Source: JBBIQH01 sp964475945
Lineage (GTDB): Archaea; Thermoproteota; Nitrososphaeria; Nitrososphaerales; Nitrosocaldaceae
Assembly: GCA_964475945.1 (NCBI GenBank)
Contig: CAYYYF010000007.1
Location: 1-64,000 of the forward strand
Length of the DNA: 64,000 bases
Direction of reading: 5' to 3'
This document shows positions 53,340-61,472 of this stretch, one piece after another (within the stretch, counting starts at the first letter, position 1; the number at the start of each line of letters is the position of its first letter). The position numbers and the translations under genes are program-made. The notes under the pieces are model-generated. The model was not told the DNA's origin and did not search any database. It worked only from the letters and a program-made list of their open reading frames with translations.

Positions 53340-53852
53340 CTACATAGAGGCCTTAAACTCACTCTCCTGCCAACCTGTTACTAAGTATCTGCCATCCACA
53401 CTCCACCTTATGCTAGTGCTATCAAGTTGTGCCCATATGCTATCCAATGCCCTACTCCTACTAACCTGTATAGTATCCTTCAGTGTTAACGGTGTCTTTG
53501 GGAGCAAGTATTGAGTCTTACCACTACCTGTTACTATACCCTCCAACTTCTCTCCTATGCTAGAATCTGCAACTGGTATACCATTTGCATACAATGTATA
53601 ATTTATAACCTCTAGCACCAAGGTACTGCTTGTAGGATTAACTATGGTGAATGATACCTCTAACAATGCACTCCTCTCATCTATGCTCTTGACCAGAACA
53701 TTATCAAGCATTATAGATAATTCCCTTACTACCTGCTGCTGTTGTTGCTTCTGTGCAGGTGTTACTGCTACAAGCGTTGCTACAATTATAGAGGCTATAA
53801 CTGCTGCTACTCCTGCTGCTACTGCTATAACTACATACCTACCTATCTTCAT
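53340..53852 (-). CDS. Membrane-anchored LEA14/WHy-like protein
   Basis: 170 residues: one N-terminal membrane helix (about 7-30), a Gln-run linker (KQQQQQ), then a beta domain with FTIVNPTSSTLVLEVINYTLYANGIPV, the N-P/T-type LEA14 pattern. The layout matches the protein at 1768-2283, including the closing IRWSVDG. Probably an extracellular, lipid-proximal domain of unknown function. Confidence 0.5.
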   Translation of the reverse strand: MKIGRYVVIAVAAGVAAVIASIIVATLVAVTPAQKQQQQQVVRELSIMLDNVLVKSIDERSALLEVSFTIVNPTSSTLVLEVINYTLYANGIPVADSSIGEKLEGIVTGSGKTQYLLPKTPLTLKDTIQVSRSRALDSIWAQLDSTSIRWSVDGRYLVTGWQESEFKASM

Positions 53853-53929
53853 AACATTTATTTGGATAATCTTATTTAAATTACTTGCCTTTTAGTTAAA
53901 GATATACGGGTAGAGTGTGTAGATTATTT

Positions 53930-54235
53930 ATGCAGTATCATGAGGCAGTACAGATAGGAAGGGAAAGGGCTAGAAAGGCTCAATACAGGCTCTTTGAGTA
54001 TACTGGCTTTGCATTTCTACTGCATACAGTAAAGCGTGTAAAGAATACATTTGAGCCTGTTGGTGAGGATGAGTATGTAATGATGGCAAGGGTTGGTGAT
54101 GAGTATATACTATGCTTATGCGACTCAGACGGTTATGTTAAGGCTCAGAGCAAGCCTATGGAATATACAAAGGCTAAGAGTATATATGATAAGATGCTTA
54201 ACGATGGGTTCAAGGAGTATAAGGGTAGTGCTTAA
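53930..54235 (+). CDS. Small soluble protein of unknown function
   Basis: 101 residues from the ATG at 53930 (the frame is open from a GTG at 53915). Mixed alpha/beta, with HEAVQIGRERARKAQYRLFE and EYILCLCDSDGYVKAQSKPM. No motif I recognise. It converges with the HTH gene across a TTAA-repeat spacer. Confidence 0.5.
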   Translation: MQYHEAVQIGRERARKAQYRLFEYTGFAFLLHTVKRVKNTFEPVGEDEYVMMARVGDEYILCLCDSDGYVKAQSKPMEYTKAKSIYDKMLNDGFKEYKGSA

Positions 54236-54240
54236 ATTAA

Positions 54241-54267
54241 TAATTAATTAATTAATTAATTAATTAA
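54241..54267. repeat. (TTAA)n microsatellite between convergent genes
   Basis: Nearly seven TTAA units between two convergent stop codons; the last unit supplies the stop of the minus-strand gene. May form the transcription end for both. Confidence 0.9.
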
Positions 54268-54785
54268 GCAAGAGTATACCTATATGGCTTAGCACTCTCA
54301 TCCCTCTTAACGTAGCCAGCATCATAAAGGCGCTTCATAAGTCTTGCTGTATGCTCCCTACTCCTTCCTATAGCCTTCTCTATCTCCCTTGATGTCTTTG
54401 GGCCATCAGCAAGTAAGGCTAGTATATCCTTGATTACACCGTTATCCTTCATGCCATTACTACTCTTGCTATTCCCTTGCATTAATATAGGCATGGTTTC
54501 TGCATGATCCTTATCCTTACCATTGTCCTTAATACCATCATCACCACTATCCTTACCCTCTACCCTGTTTGTAGCATGAGATACATTGATGTGATGTGAT
54601 CTATTGATCAGTGATAACCTTGCATCAAGCACATTAAGCCTTGCTGTTAGATCTACAAGTATAGACTCATATGCATCAAGCATGGCATGTATGCTCTTAT
54701 CCCTCTTGCTTACCATTGATGCTACAGCCATCCCTAGCATATATGCTGCAGCAATCACAACCATACTCTCTATACTATACTCCAT
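54264..54785 (-). CDS. Membrane-anchored winged-HTH protein
   Basis: 173 residues. N-terminal membrane helix (about 6-25), a coiled-coil-like segment (about 30-65), a disordered linker rich in Asp, Lys and Asn (70-112), and a C-terminal winged HTH (IKDILALLADGPKTSREIEKAIG, then LMKRLYDAGYVKRD). A DNA-binding domain tethered to the membrane could report envelope state. No obvious partner gene. Confidence 0.7.
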   Translation of the reverse strand: MEYSIESMVVIAAAYMLGMAVASMVSKRDKSIHAMLDAYESILVDLTARLNVLDARLSLINRSHHINVSHATNRVEGKDSGDDGIKDNGKDKDHAETMPILMQGNSKSSNGMKDNGVIKDILALLADGPKTSREIEKAIGRSREHTARLMKRLYDAGYVKRDESAKPYRYTLA

Positions 54786-54915
54786 ATCACATTTCCTGCA
54801 TCACTACTATATCACATGTTAGGGCAAATGTAGTTGATAACATGCTAAAAATAATCACATAGATACCATTGAATTAAAGATATGATATCACAGATACAAC
54901 ATGTTATGCAACTGC

Positions 54916-55287
54916 CTATGCAACAATCTCCCTGCTTATCTGCTTAAGCACAGCCTGTATAGCATTGATAGCAACCTGTGCATCCTCCTCGCTTATATCA
55001 CGTGATATCAATGCCTTTATCTGCTCCACAAGTCGTTGCATCACATCCAACCTGCTATCATCCAATAGATCTAGTATGTTAAGCAGTAGCATGCTGCATA
55101 CTATGGACTCAACCTTGCTCCTAGTCTGCCCTAACAACCTGTAGTATACCCCCCTTTTCATGCTAGCATCATAACCTTCCTTGGCAACCCCTCTCTTGTA
55201 GATAATCTCAAATTGTCCTTCACTTATTAAAGATCTTTCAAGTAAGAACCTTATTATTCTATTATCTTTCAATTCTCTTGCACCCAT
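54916..55287 (-). CDS. Helical protein of unknown function
   Basis: 123 residues from the ATG at 55287 (MGARELKDN); the longer frame upstream overlaps the GGGPS promoter and is hydrophobic by chance. Almost all helical, with SKVESIVCSMLLLNILDLLDD. No recognised domain. Divergent from the GGGPS gene, 62 bases away. Confidence 0.5.
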   Translation of the reverse strand: MGARELKDNRIIRFLLERSLISEGQFEIIYKRGVAKEGYDASMKRGVYYRLLGQTRSKVESIVCSMLLLNILDLLDDSRLDVMQRLVEQIKALISRDISEEDAQVAINAIQAVLKQISREIVA

Positions 55288-55349
55288 TGAGCTACCCAAA
55301 AATGTATAGCTAAGAATAGATATAAAGGTAAGGGTAACATATAGATGCA

Positions 55350-56102
55350 ATGGGTATAGGGAGGGTAGAGGGAAAGCTTGCAGAGTTGGCAAGGCAGAGA
55401 CCACTATGCTTCATACTCATAGACTCTGAGTCATTGGATAGCAATACTGCTGCAGAGCTTGCTAAGAGGGCAGATGCATTGGGTGCAGATGCTATACTTG
55501 TTGGAGGATCCTCTGTAATAGACCAGATAGAGTTGGATGGTGTAGTTGCAGCAATAAAGGCTGCTACAAGCATACCTGTAATACTCTTCCCAGGTAATGT
55601 AACTGGTATATCAGCAAAGGCAGATGCTATACTCTTCAGTTCACTGCTCAACTCAGAGAACCCTTACTTCATAACCCAAGCACAGGCATTAGGTGCACTT
55701 TACGTAAAGAAGTATAGGTTAGAGGCTATACCGATGGGCTACCTTGTTATAGGTGAGGGTAGCAGTGTATGGTTTGTGGGTAGGGCTAGAGGCATTCCAG
55801 CAGATAAACCAAAGCTTGCTGTTATGCATGCTCTAGCAGCACAATATATGGGTATGAGGGCACTATACCTAGAGGCTGGCTCTGGGGTTAACTCATCTGT
55901 AAAGCCAGAGATGGTTAGTGCTGTAAGGGCTAACTTTGAAGGATTGCTTATAGTTGGAGGAGGAGTAAAGGATAAGGATACTGCAGTAAGCATAGCAAGG
56001 GCAGGGGCAGATGTAGTAGTCATAGGCACCCTATTTGAAAAGGGGGAGTATGATGCAGTTAAGAGCATAGTAGAGGCATTGAGAGGAATCAAAAGGGCTT
56101 AA
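55350..56102 (+). CDS. Geranylgeranylglyceryl phosphate synthase
   Basis: Joins geranylgeranyl diphosphate to glycerol 1-phosphate, the committed step of archaeal membrane lipids. TIM barrel of 250 residues with FILIDSESLD, AILVGGSS, PVILFPGNVTGIS, YLVIGEGSSVWFVGRARGIP, LYLEAGSGVNSSV and LIVGGGVKDKDTA, all diagnostic of group II GGGPS. Confidence 0.95.
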   Translation: MGIGRVEGKLAELARQRPLCFILIDSESLDSNTAAELAKRADALGADAILVGGSSVIDQIELDGVVAAIKAATSIPVILFPGNVTGISAKADAILFSSLLNSENPYFITQAQALGALYVKKYRLEAIPMGYLVIGEGSSVWFVGRARGIPADKPKLAVMHALAAQYMGMRALYLEAGSGVNSSVKPEMVSAVRANFEGLLIVGGGVKDKDTAVSIARAGADVVVIGTLFEKGEYDAVKSIVEALRGIKRA

Positions 56103-56131
56103 TTTTTATATTGCTACTCTTATCATATCCT

Positions 56132-56314
56132 ATGCGCTGTGTAATATGCGATATGAACTTTGCATTCGATAAGGGCAAAGGTATAAACTTTAGGAATAAG
56201 CCTATATGCGATGAATGCCTATTAAGCCTAACGATAGTATTCTTGGATAAGTATAAGGAAGGGATAAAGAGGTACCTTAAGCAGGAGATAAAGTTGGAGC
56301 ACTTCAACATCTAA
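56132..56314 (+). CDS. Small zinc-finger protein
   Basis: 60 residues beginning MRCVICDMNF with a second CDEC after about 20 residues (CxxC...CxxC), then a basic helix. The frame opens at 56111, but the ATG at 56132 fits better. 29 bases after GGGPS, same strand. Function unknown. Confidence 0.55.
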   Translation: MRCVICDMNFAFDKGKGINFRNKPICDECLLSLTIVFLDKYKEGIKRYLKQEIKLEHFNI

Positions 56315-56365
56315 CTCCATTAAATTAATTTTAAAGAAAGAGAAATAATTTATTAATTAATAAAT

Positions 56366-57691
56366 TTAATGCCTTACCAATGATATGTAATCATATGCAC
56401 CCAAACCATCCTTAGCATCAAATGTATAATGCACCCTCTGGAACCCTCTCCTAAACTCTGCTACCCTCTTGCCTACCTCTATGCTATCCTCTTTATCTAT
56501 AACAACACGTTTTATAAACAAGGCTATCTCACGCATATCATGCTCCTTCATACCAAGCCTAGTAACCTCTGCTGTACCAAGCCTTATGCCTCCAGGGTGC
56601 TTGTAGTTCCTACCAGCCTTTATATCCCCCGGCAGAAGTTGTCTATTGCATATTATGTTAGCCCTCTCTAACTCATGCTCTATGCTCCCACCATCCCCAT
56701 ACCTGCTTACATCAACAGCAACCTGATGCGAGCTTGTAAACCCATGCTTTGCACCTAGGACATCAAATCCAAGGTTGTATAGGCTCTCAGCAAGTGCCTT
56801 TGCATTCCTAACTACTTGCCTAGCATAATCTCTACCAAATGCAAGCATCTCAGCCAATGCTATAGCCTTGCCAGCAACGTTATGCAAATGATGGCTACTA
56901 GTTACACCAGGGAATACGGCCTTCTTTATTGCATCTGCATACTTATCATATGATAGTATAATGCCTCCTTGAGGGCCAAACAGCGTCTTATGGGTGCTCA
57001 TCGTCATAACATCTGCACCCTCCCTTAATGGATCTTGGAACTCATTACCTGCTATAAGACCAGCAACATGTGCTCCATCATAGCATATGAGTATGTTATT
57101 CTCATGCAGGTAATCTGCCATATCCTTAACAGGGTGAGGGAACAGGAATAAGCTTGCACCAAACATGGCAAGCCTTAGGCTCTTCCCTTCCCTCTTCAAC
57201 TCCTCTATCCTCTTCTTGCTTGCATCAACATCTATATTCATATCCTCCCTGCTGAATACAAAGGGCTCAACGTTCAAGCCCCTTACCAATCCTGCTGTGC
57301 CAGAGTGTTCCCTCTTACCATGTGATATATGCCCACCATTTGGTATTGCAAGTGCAAGCATTGTATCATCTGGCTTGGTAAATGCAGCGTAAACTGCTAG
57401 GTTTGCAACAACACCAGAGACAGGCCTAACATCAGCAAACTCTGCATTGAATACCCTCTTTGCTAGATCTATGCATATGAGCTCAACTTTGTCTATGTAT
57501 AAGCAACCAGCATAAACCCTCTCACCAGGCCAGCCCTCAGCATACCTGTTAGCAAAGTCAGATACTATAGCCTCTCTAACAGCAGGGCTTGGGATATTCT
57601 CACTTGCTATTAGAGGTATGCACTTCTTGAACCACTCATGGTGCTCCCTTAGAAGATTCAATACACTACTATACCTTTCATATGCATCCAT
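56366..57691 (-). CDS. glyA: Serine hydroxymethyltransferase
   Basis: PLP enzyme that interconverts serine and glycine with a folate or tetrahydromethanopterin carrier. 441 residues from the ATG at 57691 (MDAYERY). Key blocks: LIASENIPSPAVREA, ANRYAEGWPGERVYAGC, YDGAHVAGLIAG, and MSTHKTLFGPQGG with the PLP lysine. Same strand as glnA, 56 bases downstream of it. Confidence 0.96.
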   Translation of the reverse strand: MDAYERYSSVLNLLREHHEWFKKCIPLIASENIPSPAVREAIVSDFANRYAEGWPGERVYAGCLYIDKVELICIDLAKRVFNAEFADVRPVSGVVANLAVYAAFTKPDDTMLALAIPNGGHISHGKREHSGTAGLVRGLNVEPFVFSREDMNIDVDASKKRIEELKREGKSLRLAMFGASLFLFPHPVKDMADYLHENNILICYDGAHVAGLIAGNEFQDPLREGADVMTMSTHKTLFGPQGGIILSYDKYADAIKKAVFPGVTSSHHLHNVAGKAIALAEMLAFGRDYARQVVRNAKALAESLYNLGFDVLGAKHGFTSSHQVAVDVSRYGDGGSIEHELERANIICNRQLLPGDIKAGRNYKHPGGIRLGTAEVTRLGMKEHDMREIALFIKRVVIDKEDSIEVGKRVAEFRRGFQRVHYTFDAKDGLGAYDYISLVRH

Positions 57692-57747
57692 AATGCTTAG
57701 CAGTAACAACCTTAATTTAATTTTAATTTATTAATTTAACTAACTGA

Positions 57748-59205
57748 TCAAGCATCAAAGTACATATAGAACTCATATGGATGAGGCCTTAACTTTATCT
57801 CCATGTAATCCTTCTTTGTCAACTCAACTACCTTATCTATAACATCCTGCGTAAATATTGGCTTAAGGTAAGAGTTATCGCTCTCTAAAGCATTAATGGC
57901 ATCAACTAAGGTAGGGGGTAACTGCCTTATTCCTAATGCCCTCCTCTTCTCACCACTCATTAGGTATATATTCTCATCCACAGGGCTACCTGCATCCCTC
58001 TTCTTCCTTATACCATCTAACCCAGCAGCAAGCACAGCAGCAAAGCATAGGTATGGGTTGCAGGATGGATCCGCTGCCCTAAACTCTACCCTTTTGGTCT
58101 TCTCCTGCATCTTACCCTTAAAGTATACAGGGATCCTTACTATTGCTGATCTATTGCCCTTACTCCATGCTATATACACTGGTGCCTCATACCCTGGCAC
58201 CAACCTTCTGTATGAGTTTGTTGTTGGTGCAGTAAATGCACATAGAGACTCTGCATGCTCTAGAATGCCTCCTATAAAATATCTGCATATCTGGCTTACC
58301 TCTGCATACTCATCACTGGCATCGTAGAAGATGTTCCCCTTATCCCATATGCTAACATTAACATGCATACCAGAGCCATTATCCATAGCCAATGGTTTGG
58401 GCATCATGGTTGCTACTAGACCATGCATCCTTGCTATGTTCTTAACAACATACTTGTATGTTACAGTGTTATCTGCAGCATTGGTTAGAGTATCAAAGTG
58501 CATATCTATCTCGCACTGCCCACCGGTAGCAACCTCATGGTGATGTGCCTCACAGGGTATATAGAAGTACTCATTGAGTATATCCATGCACTGGTTCCTA
58601 AAGTTTGTAAGCGTATCGTAAGGCTCTGCTGGCATATAACCTTCCTTAAGCCTTAATACAGTAGAGGAGTCATTGCTCCATGGCACCTCTCTACTCTCTA
58701 TACTGTAACCTATACCCTTGCTTGGGATCATAGCATCAAATGTTACCTTGTTGAATACAAAGAACTCAACTTCAGGGCCCCAGTATGATGTATTAAAGCC
58801 TTGCTCCTTAAGGTAATCCTCTGCCCTCTGTGCCACAACCCTAGGATCCCTTGATAACCTCTCATGCGTATACCCATGGTATACATCGCATATCATCCTA
58901 GCAGTCTTACCTTGATCCTTCCATGGTATTATGGCAAATGTGTTAGGATCTGGCTTCAATACAAGATCAGACTCATATATATGTGTGAACCCTTTTATAG
59001 ATGAGCCATCCAGCTTTGGGAATCCCTGCTTAAGATCCTCGCTGCTAACAAGCCTTGCGTTAACTGTAACATGATGGAACCTACCAGTAAGACTTGTGAA
59101 CTGCAGATCAATATACCTTATATCCTGCTCCTTTATAATTGAGAGAACATCATCCATAGTATAGCTTACTGGCTTTAATGAGCCATCTATAAGCCTATAA
59201 GGCAT
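57748..59205 (-). CDS. glnA: Glutamine synthetase
   Basis: 485 residues. Beta-grasp domain at the N-terminus, then YWGPEVEFFVFN (Glu metal ligands), GGQCEIDMHFDTL, and KPLAMDNGSGMHVNVSIWDKG; EFRAADPSCNPYL near the end. ATP-dependent ammonia assimilation. No adenylylation site (Tyr-loop) is evident. Possibly cotranscribed with glyA. Confidence 0.96.
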   Translation of the reverse strand: MPYRLIDGSLKPVSYTMDDVLSIIKEQDIRYIDLQFTSLTGRFHHVTVNARLVSSEDLKQGFPKLDGSSIKGFTHIYESDLVLKPDPNTFAIIPWKDQGKTARMICDVYHGYTHERLSRDPRVVAQRAEDYLKEQGFNTSYWGPEVEFFVFNKVTFDAMIPSKGIGYSIESREVPWSNDSSTVLRLKEGYMPAEPYDTLTNFRNQCMDILNEYFYIPCEAHHHEVATGGQCEIDMHFDTLTNAADNTVTYKYVVKNIARMHGLVATMMPKPLAMDNGSGMHVNVSIWDKGNIFYDASDEYAEVSQICRYFIGGILEHAESLCAFTAPTTNSYRRLVPGYEAPVYIAWSKGNRSAIVRIPVYFKGKMQEKTKRVEFRAADPSCNPYLCFAAVLAAGLDGIRKKRDAGSPVDENIYLMSGEKRRALGIRQLPPTLVDAINALESDNSYLKPIFTQDVIDKVVELTKKDYMEIKLRPHPYEFYMYFDA

Positions 59206-59261
59206 AGACTGCTTTACATAATTCGTTATTTAATTATATCGTTATTATGCTATAATTAAGC

Positions 59262-59813
59262 ATGGAGGATATTAACATAATATATGAACAGCTTAAGAGA
59301 GAGGTTGAGAGTAATGCCCTACAACCTATAGATAAGGGTATATACATTAGATTAGCAGAGGCTATAAACGAGTTAAGGGGCAAGGGTTATGAGGGGCTTG
59401 ACCTTAAGGTTAGAGATTATCTTCTAGGGATGCTTACAGATATTGCAAGGTTGATGCTAAGTATAAGGATTGAGAAGGTAAGAGCAAGCAAGGATATTCA
59501 AGAGATAGACTACTCACTGCTTACAGATGAGGAGTTGTATATAGCATTGGAGGAGAGGGAGTTAAGGCACAGGTATGAACTACTGCTATCATCCATAATG
59601 AATGGTAGGAGCAAGGTGCTAGAGTCTCTAAGGGAGAAGGTTAATGCTGTAACTACCCTTGTTAGGTTCCTCAAGCATGTAGATGCATTTACAGCCTCTG
59701 ATAATCGTAAGTATGGCCCATTCAATCCAGAGGATGTAGCAGTTGTACCATTCAAGGATGCATTGCTGCTTATAAAGCAAGGGGCTGCTGTTGAGTTACC
59801 TATATTAAATTAA
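59262..59813 (+). CDS. GINS complex subunit (Gins15/51 type)
   Basis: 183 residues. N-terminal helical A-domain and a C-terminal beta B-domain ending YGPFNPEDVAVVPFKDALLLIKQGAAVEL, the usual GINS tail in Gins15/51 order (A then B). Part of the replicative CMG-type helicase with MCM and the Cdc45/RecJ homologue. Divergent from glnA. Confidence 0.8.
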   Translation: MEDINIIYEQLKREVESNALQPIDKGIYIRLAEAINELRGKGYEGLDLKVRDYLLGMLTDIARLMLSIRIEKVRASKDIQEIDYSLLTDEELYIALEERELRHRYELLLSSIMNGRSKVLESLREKVNAVTTLVRFLKHVDAFTASDNRKYGPFNPEDVAVVPFKDALLLIKQGAAVELPILN

Positions 59814-59829
59814 TTGATGGAGATATAAT

Positions 59830-60099
59830 ATGCCACATAATAATATTGATCTATTAACACATCTCCTACTTGCACTGTATCCAGCAGCAGCATTCTTCCT
59901 AATAGAGGTTGCTGGTAGGTATGCTAACATAAAGCAATGGAGTAGGTTAATAATGCAAGGATTTGCATCATTAGCATTTGCTGTAGCATATACAGTGTTT
60001 ATAGATGCCTTGGGGCTTGCTATAGCATTGTTCATATTTGCTCCCTTGCTGTTCATATACGCAAGGAGTGTAAAGGCTAGAGCAGTAAGCACTAGGTAA
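59830..60099 (+). CDS. Small three-helix membrane protein
   Basis: 89 residues with three hydrophobic segments (about 8-27, 39-60, 62-82) and a basic C-terminus. 16 bases after the GINS gene, same strand. Unrecognised; the membrane pattern and spacing suggest a real gene. Confidence 0.5.
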   Translation: MPHNNIDLLTHLLLALYPAAAFFLIEVAGRYANIKQWSRLIMQGFASLAFAVAYTVFIDALGLAIALFIFAPLLFIYARSVKARAVSTR

Positions 60100-60114
60100 A
60101 AGAGAGGAATAAGA

Positions 60115-60534
60115 TTAGGATGGATTAAGACTAGCCTTCTTATCTTTGGGTATTATCTTACGGTATACATGCTTACAATGCATGCATGTTATCCTTACAG
60201 CCTTTATACTTGAGTGTCCTACCCTAACCCTTGCATTTATTCCTGGTATTATAAGCCTCTTGCATCTCTTGCAGAATAACTGTCTTATCTCATACGGTAG
60301 CCTTACCCTATACCTCATACTTATCCTCTTTATCAACCTAGCCTGCATCTCAGCAAGTCCAAGATCATACTTTGCAGTCTCTATAACATTCTTGTAGAGT
60401 ATCTCTATCCTCTGCCTTGCTATATCCTTCTTTAACCTCTTTAACCTACTCCTCCTAATAGATATGCTATGAGTATCACACTTATAATCGCTGAGGCTGC
60501 ACTGGAGCTTGTGCCAGAGAGCATAAGGTGGCAT
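60115..60534 (-). CDS. rnp4: RNase P protein subunit 4 (Rpp21)
   Basis: Protein cofactor of RNase P, which removes tRNA leaders. It has helical RLKRLKKDIARQRIEIL, LGLAEMQARLIKRISMRYRV, then zinc residues LFCKRCKRLIIPGINARVRV and ITCMHCKHVY (CxxC...CxxC). No ordinary start codon lies close to the conserved region; the first suitable ATG inward is at 60534, overlapping the nep1 start on the other strand by 66 bases. A non-standard start near 60460 is possible. Confidence 0.8.
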   Translation of the reverse strand: MPPYALWHKLQCSLSDYKCDTHSISIRRSRLKRLKKDIARQRIEILYKNVIETAKYDLGLAEMQARLIKRISMRYRVRLPYEIRQLFCKRCKRLIIPGINARVRVGHSSIKAVRITCMHCKHVYRKIIPKDKKASLNPS

Positions 60535-61146
60535 AGTGCTGTTAGGAAGCATGCTAAGAACAAGGGTAAGGATGCAAGCATAATACTTGATAGGAGTTAC
60601 CATCATGCAGCAATGCTTAATCTAAAGAATGCAGAGAAGAGGGGTAGACCAGACATAGTGCACTTTACACTTCTAGAGGCTACAAGCATACCACTCTACT
60701 TTAATGATATGCTTAATGTTTACGTGCATACATTAGATGATAAGGTTATAAGGGTAGGGAAGAGGGTTAGGCTGCCAAAGAACTACAGTAGATTCATAGG
60801 GCTTATGGAGGATCTTTATGCAAAGAGGGTTATAGGCAGTGAGGGCAATACACTGCTATCATTACATGAATCAAGTTTAGGCTCCTTGATAGATGAGATA
60901 AAGCCATCACTAGTTATAGGGTTATCAAGCAATGGTATAAGCAAGGATGCAGGGTATGTTGCAGAGCAGGTAAGTAGCAAGAATGATACATGCATAGTTA
61001 TAGGGGGCTTCCCTAGGGGTGAGTTCTTGCCATCTACACTCTCATTGTTCAACCAATTGGTATCTATAAGCAGATACCCTCTAGAGGCTCATGTGGTTGC
61101 TGCTAGAGTATTGTATGAGGTTGAGAAGAGGGTTCTGAAGGAGTGA
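60469..61146 (+). CDS. nep1: Nep1/Emg1 rRNA pseudouridine N1-methyltransferase
   Basis: SPOUT-fold enzyme that methylates pseudouridine in helix 35 of 16S rRNA. 225 residues with LDRSYHHAAMLNL, EKRGRPDIVHFTLLEA, LNVYVHTLDDKVIRVGKRVRLPKNYSRF in sequence order, and CIVIGGFPRGEF at the cofactor knot. The start lies within the 5' end of the divergent rnp4, a tightly packed ribosome/RNase P gene pair. Confidence 0.95.
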   Translation: MSITLIIAEAALELVPESIRWHSAVRKHAKNKGKDASIILDRSYHHAAMLNLKNAEKRGRPDIVHFTLLEATSIPLYFNDMLNVYVHTLDDKVIRVGKRVRLPKNYSRFIGLMEDLYAKRVIGSEGNTLLSLHESSLGSLIDEIKPSLVIGLSSNGISKDAGYVAEQVSSKNDTCIVIGGFPRGEFLPSTLSLFNQLVSISRYPLEAHVVAARVLYEVEKRVLKE

Positions 61147-61209
61147 ATATAATATAAGCCAAGATATCCTTATAAGCTAACCCATTGCTCTTATAATCAT
61201 TCAATGAGT

Positions 61210-61284
61210 GCGGTCGTAGTCTAGCCTGGTCTAGGATGTCGGCTTTCCAAGCCGGTGACGCGGGTTCAAATCCCGCCGACCGCA
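61210..61284 (+). tRNA. tRNA-Gly (UCC), intronless
   Basis: Acceptor GCGGTCG (61210-61216) pairs with CGACCGC (61277-61283), discriminator A; CCA is not encoded. D stem GTCT/GGAT, anticodon stem TCGGC/GCCGG with loop TTTCCAA giving TCC, T arm GCGGG-TTCAAAT-CCCGC. No intron and no acceptor copy in the leader, a useful contrast with the neighbouring initiator tRNA. Confidence 0.95.
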
Positions 61285-61332
61285 TAACAATGATGGTAGC
61301 GGGGGGTGGATTTGAACCACCGGTCTGCGGGT

Positions 61333-61357
61333 ATCTCACATAATAATCTTAGAATGC
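61333..61357 (-). other. 25-nt canonical intron in initiator tRNA (position 37/38)
   Basis: Strict BHB: outer helix is the anticodon stem GCGGG/CCCGC; central helix CTCA (exon) with TGAG (intron), all Watson-Crick; bulges TAG and ATA; inner helix CAT/ATG. Cutting gives loop CTCATAA. Confidence 0.92.
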
Positions 61358-61392
61358 TATGAGCCCGCCGGGATAACCAGGCTTCCCCACCC

Positions 61393-61409
61393 TTATAGGG
61401 CTTATGCCA
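61393..61409 (-). other. 17-nt intron inside the 5' acceptor strand of initiator tRNA (position 4/5)
   Basis: Splits AGCG from GGG. Relaxed BHB: central helix GTAG (61412-61415, using two leader bases plus positions 1-2) with CTAT (61395-61398), one G-U; bulges CGT and AAG; inner helix GGC/GCC with loop ATAA. Cutting after the second base of each bulge restores AGCGGGG exactly. Confidence 0.85.
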
Positions 61410-61416
61410 CGCTACT

Positions 61417-61427
61417 CCCCACTACCA
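61417..61427 (-). promoter_or_regulatory. Initiator tRNA leader copy of the 5' acceptor strand
   Basis: TGGTAGTGGGG in the leader pairs over all 11 bases with the tRNA 3' end CCCCGCTACCA (61294-61304): ten Watson-Crick pairs and one G-U. The last seven bases are a one-mismatch copy of the spliced acceptor strand AGCGGGG. Three bases separate it from tRNA position 1. Same design as upstream of tRNA-Gln. Confidence 0.7.
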
Positions 61428-61472
61428 TACTCAATACCATTAGACTTTTATTAAAATCTTTACATACCAGGT

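Larger units (their letters stand above)
61294..61413 (-). tRNA. Initiator tRNA-Met (CAU) with two introns
   Basis: After removing 61393-61409 and 61333-61357 the molecule has acceptor AGCGGGG with CCCCGCT (61298-61304), discriminator A and encoded CCA (61294-61296). The anticodon stem is GCGGG/CCCGC with three G-C pairs next to the loop CTCATAA, and A1-U72, both marks of the archaeal initiator. T arm GGTGG-TTCAAAT-CCACC. Without intron 1 removal the acceptor stem cannot form. Convergent with tRNA-Gly, 9 bases apart. Confidence 0.93.

Noticed and set aside
54241..54267. (TTAA)n run as a mobile-element target site or origin
   Set aside because: No flanking element or origin features; it sits between convergent stops and is explained as a microsatellite/terminator.
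61417..61423. Leader copy AGTGGGG as the real 5' acceptor strand of initiator tRNA, with a 27-nt intron between positions 7 and 8
   Set aside because: No BHB forms at those junctions, whereas the 17-nt intron has a good one. In tRNA-Gln the same reading would need two introns and a 3-base exon. The copies also complement the CCA, which a true acceptor strand would not. Kept as the main alternative to test.
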